A DNA stretch of 58,878 nt, taken from positions 1 to 58,878 of the forward strand of contig NZ_MDWE01000030.1 of NCBI RefSeq assembly GCF_001715195.1, given 5' to 3'. Shown piece after piece: positions 1-7,954 of the stretch; position 1 is the stretch's first letter; every line of letters starts with the position of its first letter. The DNA is from Rhodohalobacter halophilus (GTDB lineage Bacteria; Bacteroidota; Rhodothermia; Balneolales; Balneolaceae). Made by a program: the position numbers and the translations under genes. The notes beneath the pieces are model-generated. The model did not search any database. It saw only the letters and a list, made by a program, of their open reading frames with translations, and was not told where the DNA came from.

Positions 1-1
1 C

Positions 2-871
2 CAGGATATCGGAAACTGGGATGTGAGCAGTGCCGAGGATATGACAAGAATGTTTTGGGGTGCATCTTCCTTCAACCAAAATCTAAGAAATTGGTGTGTT
101 GAGAAAATAGCCTCAGAACCTGATAGGTTTTCATCCGGATCAGATCTTCAAGACGATTACCACCCAGTCTGGGGAACTTGCCCATCAAATGCGTTTTATT
201 TAGCCGAGAATGCAGTCACAGTAAAGTGTACAGAAGCTGGGGTCGGTGATTATGGTTGGGTGAACGGTGTGGAGTATACAAAACGAACCAGCGAGATGAT
301 CACCCCAGAAAATGCATCGACAACTTGTACAAGCGGTATTGTTGATATGAATGCAATGTTTAGGGGTGAGACTGATTTTAATGAAGATATCCGCCATTGG
401 GATGTGAGCAGTGTCACAAGCATGGCACATATGTTCAGTAGAGCCAACAGTTTTAATCAGGATATTGGATCTTGGGATGTTAGTAACGTTACTGAAATGA
501 GAAGTATGTTTCGAGAAATGTCATTTGATCAGGATATCAGCGATTGGGAAGTGGGCAATGTAACAGATATGAGTTGGATGTTCTACTTGTCAGATTCGTT
601 CAATCAAGACATTGGTGATTGGGACGTAAGTAGTGTTGAAAATATGGAGAGTATGTTTTGGAATGCAAACTCATTTAATCAAGATGTTGGCAGATGGGAT
701 GTGAGTGCTGTAACGGATATGACAAGAATGTTTTATGGTGCCAATGTCTTCAATCAGGATTTAACAAATTGGTGCGTAGAAAATATAGACTCTGAACCAA
801 GTGATTTCGCTTCAGGTTCACCACTGCAGGAGTCTTACAAACCAATCTGGGGAACCTGCCCGGGGGAATAA
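2..871 (+). CDS. BspA-family repeat surface protein, 3' part (5' end outside window)
   Basis: The reading frame is open from base 2, so the start lies upstream and this is only the C-terminal part (about 289 residues). It is built of roughly 25-residue BspA/DUF285 units of the form FNQDIGxWDVSxVTxMxxMF. Two cassettes are visible. Each ends in a capping module with the pattern NWCV, then FxSGSxLQ, then WGTCP (bases about 90-190 and 770-868). Between them lies a linker beginning FYLAENAVTVKC, with a short non-repeat stretch before the next repeat run. In Bacteroidota such repeats are usually secreted or surface-exposed and thought to act in adhesion. No C-terminal sorting domain follows: the protein stops six residues after the last cap begins. 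A factor-independent terminator follows. Function beyond surface binding is not known. Confidence 0.85.
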   Translation, partial: QDIGNWDVSSAEDMTRMFWGASSFNQNLRNWCVEKIASEPDRFSSGSDLQDDYHPVWGTCPSNAFYLAENAVTVKCTEAGVGDYGWVNGVEYTKRTSEMITPENASTTCTSGIVDMNAMFRGETDFNEDIRHWDVSSVTSMAHMFSRANSFNQDIGSWDVSNVTEMRSMFREMSFDQDISDWEVGNVTDMSWMFYLSDSFNQDIGDWDVSSVENMESMFWNANSFNQDVGRWDVSAVTDMTRMFYGANVFNQDLTNWCVENIDSEPSDFASGSPLQESYKPIWGTCPGE

Positions 872-920
872 AGAGCAAATTCGTATAATCTTCATAATTT
901 AAACATCAGGAAGGAAACAA

Positions 921-950
921 AACCGCTGTTCGATTGGGCAGCGGTTTTTT
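921..950 (+). terminator. Intrinsic terminator of the BspA-like gene
   Basis: An 8-bp perfect stem (AACCGCTG at 921-928, CAGCGGTT at 939-946) with a 10-nt loop runs into a T tract. It lies 50 bases after the stop and before the converging universal stress gene. Confidence 0.85.
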
Positions 951-961
951 ATACTGTTTAT

Positions 962-1792
962 CTAATCATTCGGAATCATCATCAGCGGCACGGCGGCAAC
1001 CTGAGCCAGAACGCGTGCATTGCTTCGTGTGATCAGCCATTCGATGAATCGTTTTCTGTGGCGTGTGGTTACCAGGATAGTGTGCTGATCCCCGCCAATC
1101 AATCGCGTAATTCCCTCGAAGAATGATTTGTCTTCATAATATTCAATTTCCAGATCAGGATCCTTGAGCTCCTTACTTAACTTCTTCTGAAATTTTTTCC
1201 CCTTCTCTTCGCGGCGCTCTTTTTTCTCCACGATGTGAACAATTCTCAGCTTCACACCCAGCTCAATCGACAGCTTTTTCATCTGTTTTATCGGCTTGAT
1301 GTCTTTCTCGCGCAGTGCGGTTGCAAACACAAGCTGTTTCGGCTGACGATAATCGATCCGTTTGGAGATGGCAAACACCGGAATCGGACTCTCCAGCAGA
1401 ATGTTGTTGGTGATGCTGCCGTAGAGTGCTTTCTTCAGATCGTGCTCTCCGCCAAGTCCAACGATAATCATATCAAATTTACCGGTTTCGGCTGCATTCA
1501 CAAACATGGTGGATGGATTTCCCACTTCCACGGTTCCTTTCATCCGGATGTGTCTGAACTCATCGGTAGAGTGAAGCCCGTCAATCAACTCTGCTAATTT
1601 ATCGGCACTCTCTTTCTTCTTATTTTCAAGCACCTCCTCCACACGGGAGGGAAAATCGTACGGCTGTTCTATTACATGCATGAACAGAATCTGAGCATCG
1701 GTGTAGGATGCTATTTCACAAGCATAGCGTACGGCAATTTCCGACTTACTCGAAAAGTCGGTTGGAACCAGTAAAGATTTTATTTTTGACAT
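962..1792 (-). CDS. Tandem-domain universal stress protein (UspA family)
   Basis: A 276-residue cytoplasmic protein with two Usp (Rossmann-like) domains, about residues 3-145 and 150-275. The first domain carries the ATP-binding signature G-2x-G-9x-G-S (Gly112, Gly115, Gly125-Ser126). The second lacks a complete copy, so only the N-terminal half is predicted to bind nucleotide. Proteins of this type are induced by starvation or stress; their targets are generally unknown. The start is well supported: a full AAGGAGGT ribosome-binding site (bases 1801-1808 on the complement) sits 8 nt upstream of the ATG, which is unusually strong for this window. It is divergently placed from polA, sharing a 98-bp upstream region. 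The family is certain; the role is inferred. Confidence 0.9.
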   Translation of the reverse strand: MSKIKSLLVPTDFSSKSEIAVRYACEIASYTDAQILFMHVIEQPYDFPSRVEEVLENKKKESADKLAELIDGLHSTDEFRHIRMKGTVEVGNPSTMFVNAAETGKFDMIIVGLGGEHDLKKALYGSITNNILLESPIPVFAISKRIDYRQPKQLVFATALREKDIKPIKQMKKLSIELGVKLRIVHIVEKKERREEKGKKFQKKLSKELKDPDLEIEYYEDKSFFEGITRLIGGDQHTILVTTRHRKRFIEWLITRSNARVLAQVAAVPLMMIPND

Positions 1793-1890
1793 GGAATCGT
1801 ACCTCCTTGGAATGATCGGGATCTATATTCTGTGTTGATCATCGTAAATCATATCTTCAGGTAAAAATAGCAAATAAGTAAGCGTAAAAA

Positions 1891-4626
1891 ATGGCGAAAA
1901 AGAAGTTATATCTACTCGATGGAATGGCCCTTGCCTACCGGGCTCATTTTGCATTCATCAACAGCAGGCTCAAAAATTCGGAAGGAATTGCCACAGGACC
2001 CATTCTGGGTTTTGCCAATACGCTGGTGAAATTGCTGGAAGAGGAGGAACCGACTCATATCGCGGTTGCCTGGGACACCCATGCACCAACGTTTCGGCAC
2101 GAGATGGATGAGGAGTATAAGGCAAACCGACCTCCACAGCCGGAGGAGCTGAAGGTGGGAATTCCACTCATCAAAGAGATGATTGACAAGTTTGGAATCG
2201 ACAATATTGAACAGGACGGATACGAAGCTGACGACATTATCGGAACCATCGCTTACAACGCACAGGCCGAACATGTGGATGTCTACCTGGTTACGCCCGA
2301 CAAAGATTTTATGCAGCTCGTGGACGATCACATTACCATGATCAAACCGGATAACAAGAATGGCGGATTTATCGTGATCGATCGAGACGGTGTTCAGGAC
2401 TATTTTGGTGTCGGCCCGGAAAAGGTGATCGATGTACTGGCCATTATTGGGGATACGTCAGACAATATCCCCGGAGTGAAAGGGATCGGTAAGAAGGGAG
2501 CACCCAAGCTGATCAATAAGTACGGTTCGCTGGAGAAAGCGATTGAAGAAGCACCAAACATGAAATCAAAGAGGCATCGTACAGGGTTAACCGAATATGC
2601 CGAACAGGCGATGCACGCCAAGGAGATGGTGAGCATTAAAATTGATGTGCCGGATGTACAGCCTTGGGAAGATCTCGCCTGGGAAGGGCCGGATAAGAAG
2701 GAGCTGGGTCTCTTTTTTAAACGGATGGAGTTTCGAACACTGACAAGAAAGTATCTTGGCGAAGAGCCCGGCGGACAGGGAACTCTTTTTGCTTCAAACG
2801 ATGAGGAGAATGAAAACGGATCACTGAATGAGGATGCTGTTGCATACAACCTGGCAGTTACCGAAGAGGAGATTTTGGCAGTTGTAAAGCAGCTCGAGAA
2901 TGCCGAAGCCCTCTGTTTTGATACCGAAACAGACAGCCCGGATCCGATTTCCGCAAAGTTGGTGGGTATTTCGCTCTGCGCCAAGCCCGAGGTGGCATGG
3001 TATATCCCGGTAAATGTTGAAGATGCCCTCCTTCAGGGTGAGGTGCTGGAACTCTTGAAGCCGCTCTTTGAAAACGCCGATAATCGGAAAATTGCACACA
3101 ACTACAAGTTTGACTACCTGGTTCTGAAGAGAGCCGGGTTTACGATTCGGGGTGAGATTTTCGATACCATGGTTGCCGGATACCTGCTGGATGCCAACCA
3201 GCGGCTGAAGATGGACTCTCTGTCGAAAAAATATCTGAATTATGAACCGGTCTCAATCGAGAGTTTGATAGGTAAAGGGAAGAAGCAGAAGTCGATGGCT
3301 GATATCCCCTATAAAGAGATTTCAAACTATGCGTGTGAAGATGCCGACATCACCTATCGACTCTATGAAAAATTTATCGAAGAGCTGGAAGAAGATGAGC
3401 TGCTGAGTATTGCTAATGAACTGGAGTTCCCCTTGATAGAAGTGCTGGGCGACATGGAGGAGAAAGGCATAAAAATTGATGTTGATATGCTTGAGGCATT
3501 CTCCAAGGATCTGAGTAACGATATCGAAAAAATTGAGAAGGAGATCTTTGAGAAAACAGGAGAGGAGTTTAATCTCAACTCTCCAAAGCAGCTTGGGGAA
3601 GTACTGTTTGAAAAGATGGAGATTCCGGCCGGTAAAAAGACAAAAACAGGGCAGTATTCCACGTCAGAGTCGGTGCTATCGGGTCTGGCCAATGAGTATG
3701 AAGTTCCGGCATTGGTACTGGACTATCGCAGTCTTTCAAAATTGAAATCGACCTATGTGGACGCCCTGCCTAAACTGGTTAACCCGGAGACCGGGCGTAT
3801 TCATACCGATTTTAACCAAACCGTGGCGGCAACAGGGCGCTTGTCATCATCCAATCCCAACTTGCAGAATATTCCGATCCGTACTGCAAGAGGTCGTGAA
3901 ATCCGAAAAGCGTTTGTTCCCGCTGATGGTTTTCAGTTGCTGGCTGCCGACTACTCTCAGGTTGAACTGCGGGTGATTGCCTCCATTTCCGGTGATGAAA
4001 ATATGATTGAGGCGTTCAAGAATGGAGAGGATATTCACGCAAGAACGGCCAAAGAGATTTTCAACCTGGAATCGTTGGAGGAAGTTACTCCAAATCAGCG
4101 CCGTAAAGCGAAAGAGGTGAATTTTGGCATTCCATACGGTGTGAGCGCTTATGGATTAGCCTCGAGGCTGGGAGTCAGCAATTCGGAAGGGAAGGAGATG
4201 ATCGATCAATATTTTGAGAGATTTCCGGGAATTAAAACCTACATCGACGAAACGGTAGAGTTTGCCAAAGAGCACGGATATGTCTCTACACTCATGGGGC
4301 GAAGGCGGTACATACCGGATATCAACTCCAGAAACTGGAACGTCAGAGGGTTTGCGGAGAGAACGGCAATCAATATGCCGATACAAGGAACCGCCGCCGA
4401 TATCATCAAACTGGCGATGATTCAAATCCACGACTATCTGAAAGAGGAAAATGCGCAGTCAAAGATGCTGCTCCAGGTGCATGATGAATTGATCTTTGAG
4501 ATTCATAACGATGAGAAAGAGCAGCTTCCGGAAAAGATCAAATCGTTGATGGAAAATGCCTATAAGCTGCAGGTTCCGCTGGATGTTGAGATGGGCCTCG
4601 CAGACAACTGGCTGGAAGCACATTGA
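1891..4626 (+). CDS. polA: DNA polymerase I
   Basis: A 911-residue family A DNA polymerase for Okazaki fragment processing and repair synthesis. Three domains are seen in order. The 5'-3' flap exonuclease occupies about residues 1-290 (YKANRP, and GDTSDNIPGVKGIG helix-hairpin-helix). The 3'-5' proofreading exonuclease occupies about 320-505 and keeps its metal ligands: DTE in Exo I, HNYKFD in Exo II, YACEDAD in Exo III. The polymerase domain occupies about 530-911, with motif A DYSQVELR, motif B RRKAKEVNFGIPYG and motif C QVHDE. Intact Exo motifs predict active proofreading, unlike the Taq-type enzyme. The length is usual for the family. The ATG has no strong Shine-Dalgarno. The gene stands alone and converges on a lipoprotein gene. 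Confidence 0.98.
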   Translation: MAKKKLYLLDGMALAYRAHFAFINSRLKNSEGIATGPILGFANTLVKLLEEEEPTHIAVAWDTHAPTFRHEMDEEYKANRPPQPEELKVGIPLIKEMIDKFGIDNIEQDGYEADDIIGTIAYNAQAEHVDVYLVTPDKDFMQLVDDHITMIKPDNKNGGFIVIDRDGVQDYFGVGPEKVIDVLAIIGDTSDNIPGVKGIGKKGAPKLINKYGSLEKAIEEAPNMKSKRHRTGLTEYAEQAMHAKEMVSIKIDVPDVQPWEDLAWEGPDKKELGLFFKRMEFRTLTRKYLGEEPGGQGTLFASNDEENENGSLNEDAVAYNLAVTEEEILAVVKQLENAEALCFDTETDSPDPISAKLVGISLCAKPEVAWYIPVNVEDALLQGEVLELLKPLFENADNRKIAHNYKFDYLVLKRAGFTIRGEIFDTMVAGYLLDANQRLKMDSLSKKYLNYEPVSIESLIGKGKKQKSMADIPYKEISNYACEDADITYRLYEKFIEELEEDELLSIANELEFPLIEVLGDMEEKGIKIDVDMLEAFSKDLSNDIEKIEKEIFEKTGEEFNLNSPKQLGEVLFEKMEIPAGKKTKTGQYSTSESVLSGLANEYEVPALVLDYRSLSKLKSTYVDALPKLVNPETGRIHTDFNQTVAATGRLSSSNPNLQNIPIRTARGREIRKAFVPADGFQLLAADYSQVELRVIASISGDENMIEAFKNGEDIHARTAKEIFNLESLEEVTPNQRRKAKEVNFGIPYGVSAYGLASRLGVSNSEGKEMIDQYFERFPGIKTYIDETVEFAKEHGYVSTLMGRRRYIPDINSRNWNVRGFAERTAINMPIQGTAADIIKLAMIQIHDYLKEENAQSKMLLQVHDELIFEIHNDEKEQLPEKIKSLMENAYKLQVPLDVEMGLADNWLEAH

Positions 4627-4728
4627 TCAAATAAATCCCAACAATGATTAAAAATCTATTTCAATGATTCAATCTGGAAGTCTCCCTAGAGAAGGGAAAT
4701 ATTGACGGGGTGAGGAGGAAGAGTTGGT

Positions 4729-5367
4729 TTACCGTCTTGTAATTTCCCGGTTAACCCGAACGATATACCGACCTTCTTCCGTCAGATCAATTCTGTTTTC
4801 GTCAATACCGCGTTCAAGTACCATTTCGTAGAGGGATTGCCACTGGATATACTCTTCATTTGCCGCCTGATTTTCGTTGAGCCGGCCATCCATGTTTGAA
4901 TCACGGAGTTCTGTTTCGGAATCGGTCTCAATGTTAATCGTAACAAATATATTGTAGCTGTTATTATCCTCACCGATTACTGAAACCAATATGTAAATGT
5001 ACTCATCGTCAGCAAATTCAAAGGTTCTGGGGTGTCTTTGTTGCTGATACTTTCCCTGTCTTTCGGCTATCTGTATGCCTGCTTGATAGATTCTGTTGGC
5101 CTCTTCAAGTGAGATGTCACCCCGCATGACTCGGTCCATCTCCCCATCCTGATTATTATCGCGCGCCCAAAAGATAATTTCACGACCGTCTCTCAATACA
5201 AGATCATTCAAGGACTCTCCGTCGGGTGAAATCAGCCCGACAATCTCATAGGTAGTGCCTTCATATTCAAATTCAAATTTAGAACTTTCAGACCGCGGTT
5301 CACTGCTGGCACATCCAACCAAAAGAGTGAGTCCGAATAGGAGGGAGAAGAGTTTTAAATGTGTCAT
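4729..5367 (-). CDS. Putative lipoprotein with EF-hand-like acidic loops
   Basis: Unrecognised 212-residue protein. The N-terminus is a lipoprotein signal (MTHLKLFSLLFGLTLLVGC) with the lipobox LVGC, so the mature protein should be anchored at Cys19. The body holds two acidic, calcium-loop-like segments: DNNQDGEMD near residue 72 and DSNMDGRLNE near residue 157. These resemble EF-hand or dockerin loops and suggest calcium binding, but the complete helix-loop-helix is not obvious. It lies downstream of the DUF6588-type gene but is separated from it by a strong terminator, so it probably has its own promoter. No enzyme motif is seen. Confidence 0.75.
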   Translation of the reverse strand: MTHLKLFSLLFGLTLLVGCASSEPRSESSKFEFEYEGTTYEIVGLISPDGESLNDLVLRDGREIIFWARDNNQDGEMDRVMRGDISLEEANRIYQAGIQIAERQGKYQQQRHPRTFEFADDEYIYILVSVIGEDNNSYNIFVTINIETDSETELRDSNMDGRLNENQAANEEYIQWQSLYEMVLERGIDENRIDLTEEGRYIVRVNREITRR

Positions 5368-5426
5368 AACGAGTGCAATTAATTTAGGTCATATAGCTAT
5401 AACGTATTATTGATACATTTTATATA

Positions 5427-5463
5427 ACAAAAAAGCACAATTCAGTTGCCCGAATTGTGCTTT
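5427..5463 (-). terminator. Intrinsic terminator of the outer-membrane DUF6588-type gene
   Basis: A perfect 12-bp stem (5432-5443 with 5452-5463, sequence AAAGCACAATTC) with an 8-nt loop. On the minus strand it is followed by a run of six T residues. It lies 21 bases past the stop of the gene ending at 5485. Confidence 0.9.
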
Positions 5464-5484
5464 GAGAGGAGACCTCATAAATCA

Positions 5485-6612
5485 TTATCTAAAACTCAAT
5501 CCCACACCAAGGTTTGCTACCGGATAGTTTGACAGCGTATAGGATCCTGAAATAGTGAAAATGGCTAATCGCAATCGGAAACCTGCCATTGCGTGAACGC
5601 TGTTTGAACCGCTGAATGACAGATCGACCGGCTCATCGATACGCTCAATAATTTTTTCACGAGTCTCCTCGCTTGAACTGGTTGGGTTATAGTCCGGGTT
5701 GAAACTTGTTACCGGGTATGATCCGGGAGAAATGAGGGTCATCTCTGAGGTTTGAAATCCAACTCCGCCATATACTGAAATAATTGGCAGATTCTTTCCG
5801 ACAAGCAGATTTCCTGTAAAACCTGTTGCCTCTAATTCTATGGCCTGTCCGTCCCAAAGTGCCGGGTTCCCGGCGTATGGGTTGTAAATATCGCTTCCTT
5901 CTTCCGGGAGTACTTCAAAACCGTAATCGGACGTAAGTTTTGTATAGCCAAGCTGAACGGAAAGGTCAACCGGCAGAACAGAGCCACCCGGCAGCCATTG
6001 GTTCAATCCATGTTTAATACCGACACCAAACATGTTTACGTTGATGTCTTCAACCGAAACGGTTGGCATGTAACGCAGTGAGATGTCTGTATCTTTCACA
6101 ATTCCAACGGTAGCCTGAATCATGGGAGCCGGAACATATGGATAACCGGTTCCTTCCGGCATGGTGAAACGAGTAATTTCCTGACGCAGCCCGGTGAGAG
6201 GGTTTGTACCAAAAACGCCCATTTCCGGCCCGGGGACATCTTCACCGAAAGCGGTTTGAGCTTCAGCCGGTCCGCCAACACGTTCCAGGTTTTGGAAATC
6301 GATCTCATCTACGTTGAAACTTCGGTCTCCGGTCGGGACGATTGCAACCCCTGCACTCACACGAAGGTCAAAGCCGAGTGTTCTGTAGGGTCTTGCCGAA
6401 TTGACCCAGCCTGAATTGAGGTCGGCACCGAATCCGTTTGCAAATGGTTTGAGATACTCCTGGAGTAACAAATTTGCATCGGCAGCACCGGCTCTTAAAA
6501 TTTCGCCGGAGTCATCAAACTGCGCAGAAGCGTTTTGTACACCTGCTAATGAGATCAGCAGTAGAGAACTAACAATAAGGGTGATTTTTTTTAACTGTAG
6601 CACGTTTTTCAT
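5485..6612 (-). CDS. Outer-membrane protein, DUF6588-like
   Basis: A 375-residue protein with a type I signal peptide (cleavage expected after the SAQ/ASAQ site near residue 31). A conserved N-terminal segment follows: ANLLLQEYLKPFANGFG, then LNSGWVNSARPY. I recognise this as the DUF6588 family of Bacteroidota-type bacteria, from memory. The remainder alternates aromatic and polar residues in the manner of beta strands. The end, NYPVANLGVGLSFR, finishes in a terminal aromatic (Phe-Arg) like many outer-membrane barrels. The function of the family is not established. The gene is monocistronic, with a strong terminator after it and a 195-bp upstream gap. Confidence 0.75.
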   Translation of the reverse strand: MKNVLQLKKITLIVSSLLLISLAGVQNASAQFDDSGEILRAGAADANLLLQEYLKPFANGFGADLNSGWVNSARPYRTLGFDLRVSAGVAIVPTGDRSFNVDEIDFQNLERVGGPAEAQTAFGEDVPGPEMGVFGTNPLTGLRQEITRFTMPEGTGYPYVPAPMIQATVGIVKDTDISLRYMPTVSVEDINVNMFGVGIKHGLNQWLPGGSVLPVDLSVQLGYTKLTSDYGFEVLPEEGSDIYNPYAGNPALWDGQAIELEATGFTGNLLVGKNLPIISVYGGVGFQTSEMTLISPGSYPVTSFNPDYNPTSSSEETREKIIERIDEPVDLSFSGSNSVHAMAGFRLRLAIFTISGSYTLSNYPVANLGVGLSFR

Positions 6613-6807
6613 AAATGATATTTATTGGTTTGCACGTTCAGAGAAGTTTGTAAATAAATGCGAAAGATCAAACTTATGATCGTAATTGTAAGCAGAAATG
6701 CACAATTGTTTCATTTTGGTCAATTTTCCTGTTCAGTATCGCTTAAAATGAGTATCAAACCACGGATTTGTTACAAACTATTAACCGTATTCCACGAAGT
6801 GAGTTAA

Positions 6808-7716
6808 CTACCGTTCCAGCGATTCCAGGATGTTGAGGTAGGAGTTATATCGGCTGGCTGCAATTTCCCCCTTTTCAAAGGCTTCTACAACTCCACATTT
6901 TGGCTCGTGATAGTGCGTACAGTTGTAAAATTTGCAGTGTTGGCGGGGTTCAATCATCTCCGGAAAGTATAGGGAGAGTTCCATTTTATCGATATCTACC
7001 AGCCCAAATTCCCGGATTCCCGGCGTGTCAACCACATAACCGCCACCACTCAACGGAATGAGCTGAGCAAAAGTAGTGGTATGTTTTCCTTTTTGAGAGT
7101 AGGAGGAGATCTCACCCACCCGAAGTTGTAAGTCCGGCTCAATCTGATTGAGGAGAGAGGTTTTTCCAACACCTGACGGCCCGATGAACACAGATGTTTT
7201 TCCGGTAATTTTTGATTTCAGATCGTCAATATCGCCGTTTTCCGCAGAGGTTATGGCTGTTTCATATCCTAAGGATTGGTAGAGCTCCGACAACTCTTGT
7301 ACATGTGCTCTCCCGCCCGATTTGGCCAGATCCATTTTGTTGAAAATCACTCCGCCCGGAACTTCATACGCCTCGCAGGTAACCAAAAACCGGTCGATAA
7401 ATCCCGTATTCAATTTTGGCTGTTTCACTGATTGTACAACCCAGGCCCGGTCTACGTTTGAAACCAAAATTTGCTCTCCCCGTCGTCCATGCGTGGCCTG
7501 ACGTGGGATATAGTTTTCTCGTTCGTGGATCTTTTGAATCGAGCCGGTTCCGTCATTGCCGATCTCAATATCAACATAATCGCCAACAGCAACGGGATTC
7601 GTCACCTCTTTTTTGTCAAGACGGAATTTACCCGGGAGACGGCTGTCGATGATTTCTCCATCACAACTGACTTTGTACCATTTACCGGTTGATTGTATGA
7701 TTCGCCCTTTTTTCAT
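6808..7716 (-). CDS. rsgA: Ribosome small subunit-dependent GTPase RsgA
   Basis: A 302-residue circularly permuted GTPase that checks late maturation of the 30S subunit. An N-terminal OB-fold (about 1-70) is followed by GTPase motifs in permuted order: G4 NKMD (126-129), then the P-loop GPSGVGKTS (179-187), then G3 DTPG (230-233). The C-terminal zinc site is complete (Cys261, Cys266, His268, Cys274). Length and order match the family. The gene is flanked by intergenic gaps on both sides and appears to be transcribed alone; the lon terminator lies in the gap upstream of it. Confidence 0.97.
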   Translation of the reverse strand: MKKGRIIQSTGKWYKVSCDGEIIDSRLPGKFRLDKKEVTNPVAVGDYVDIEIGNDGTGSIQKIHERENYIPRQATHGRRGEQILVSNVDRAWVVQSVKQPKLNTGFIDRFLVTCEAYEVPGGVIFNKMDLAKSGGRAHVQELSELYQSLGYETAITSAENGDIDDLKSKITGKTSVFIGPSGVGKTSLLNQIEPDLQLRVGEISSYSQKGKHTTTFAQLIPLSGGGYVVDTPGIREFGLVDIDKMELSLYFPEMIEPRQHCKFYNCTHYHEPKCGVVEAFEKGEIAASRYNSYLNILESLER

Positions 7717-7883
7717 GATTGCAGAAAATACACGCTTTCCCTCTATAAATCGAAAAAACTTAAAATTATCTTCGGTTGATTAATGTAGAATTATCGAAGT
7801 AGTTTCTCATTATTTGATGAATCCGAAACATATTCAGCGAAACGTTGCGAGGGAAAGAACTCTACATAGGGATGAAATTTTTC

Positions 7884-7921
7884 AATAAAAAAAGCCGAAC
7901 AGATACAATCTGTCCGGCTTT
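7884..7921 (-). terminator. Intrinsic terminator of lon
   Basis: A 14-bp stem with one mismatch (7891-7904 with 7908-7921) and a 3-nt loop, followed on the minus strand by seven T residues. It is 34 bases past the lon stop codon. Confidence 0.92.
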
Positions 7922-7954
7922 GAATCAATTTGATGATTTTGAATCGGAGAAACG

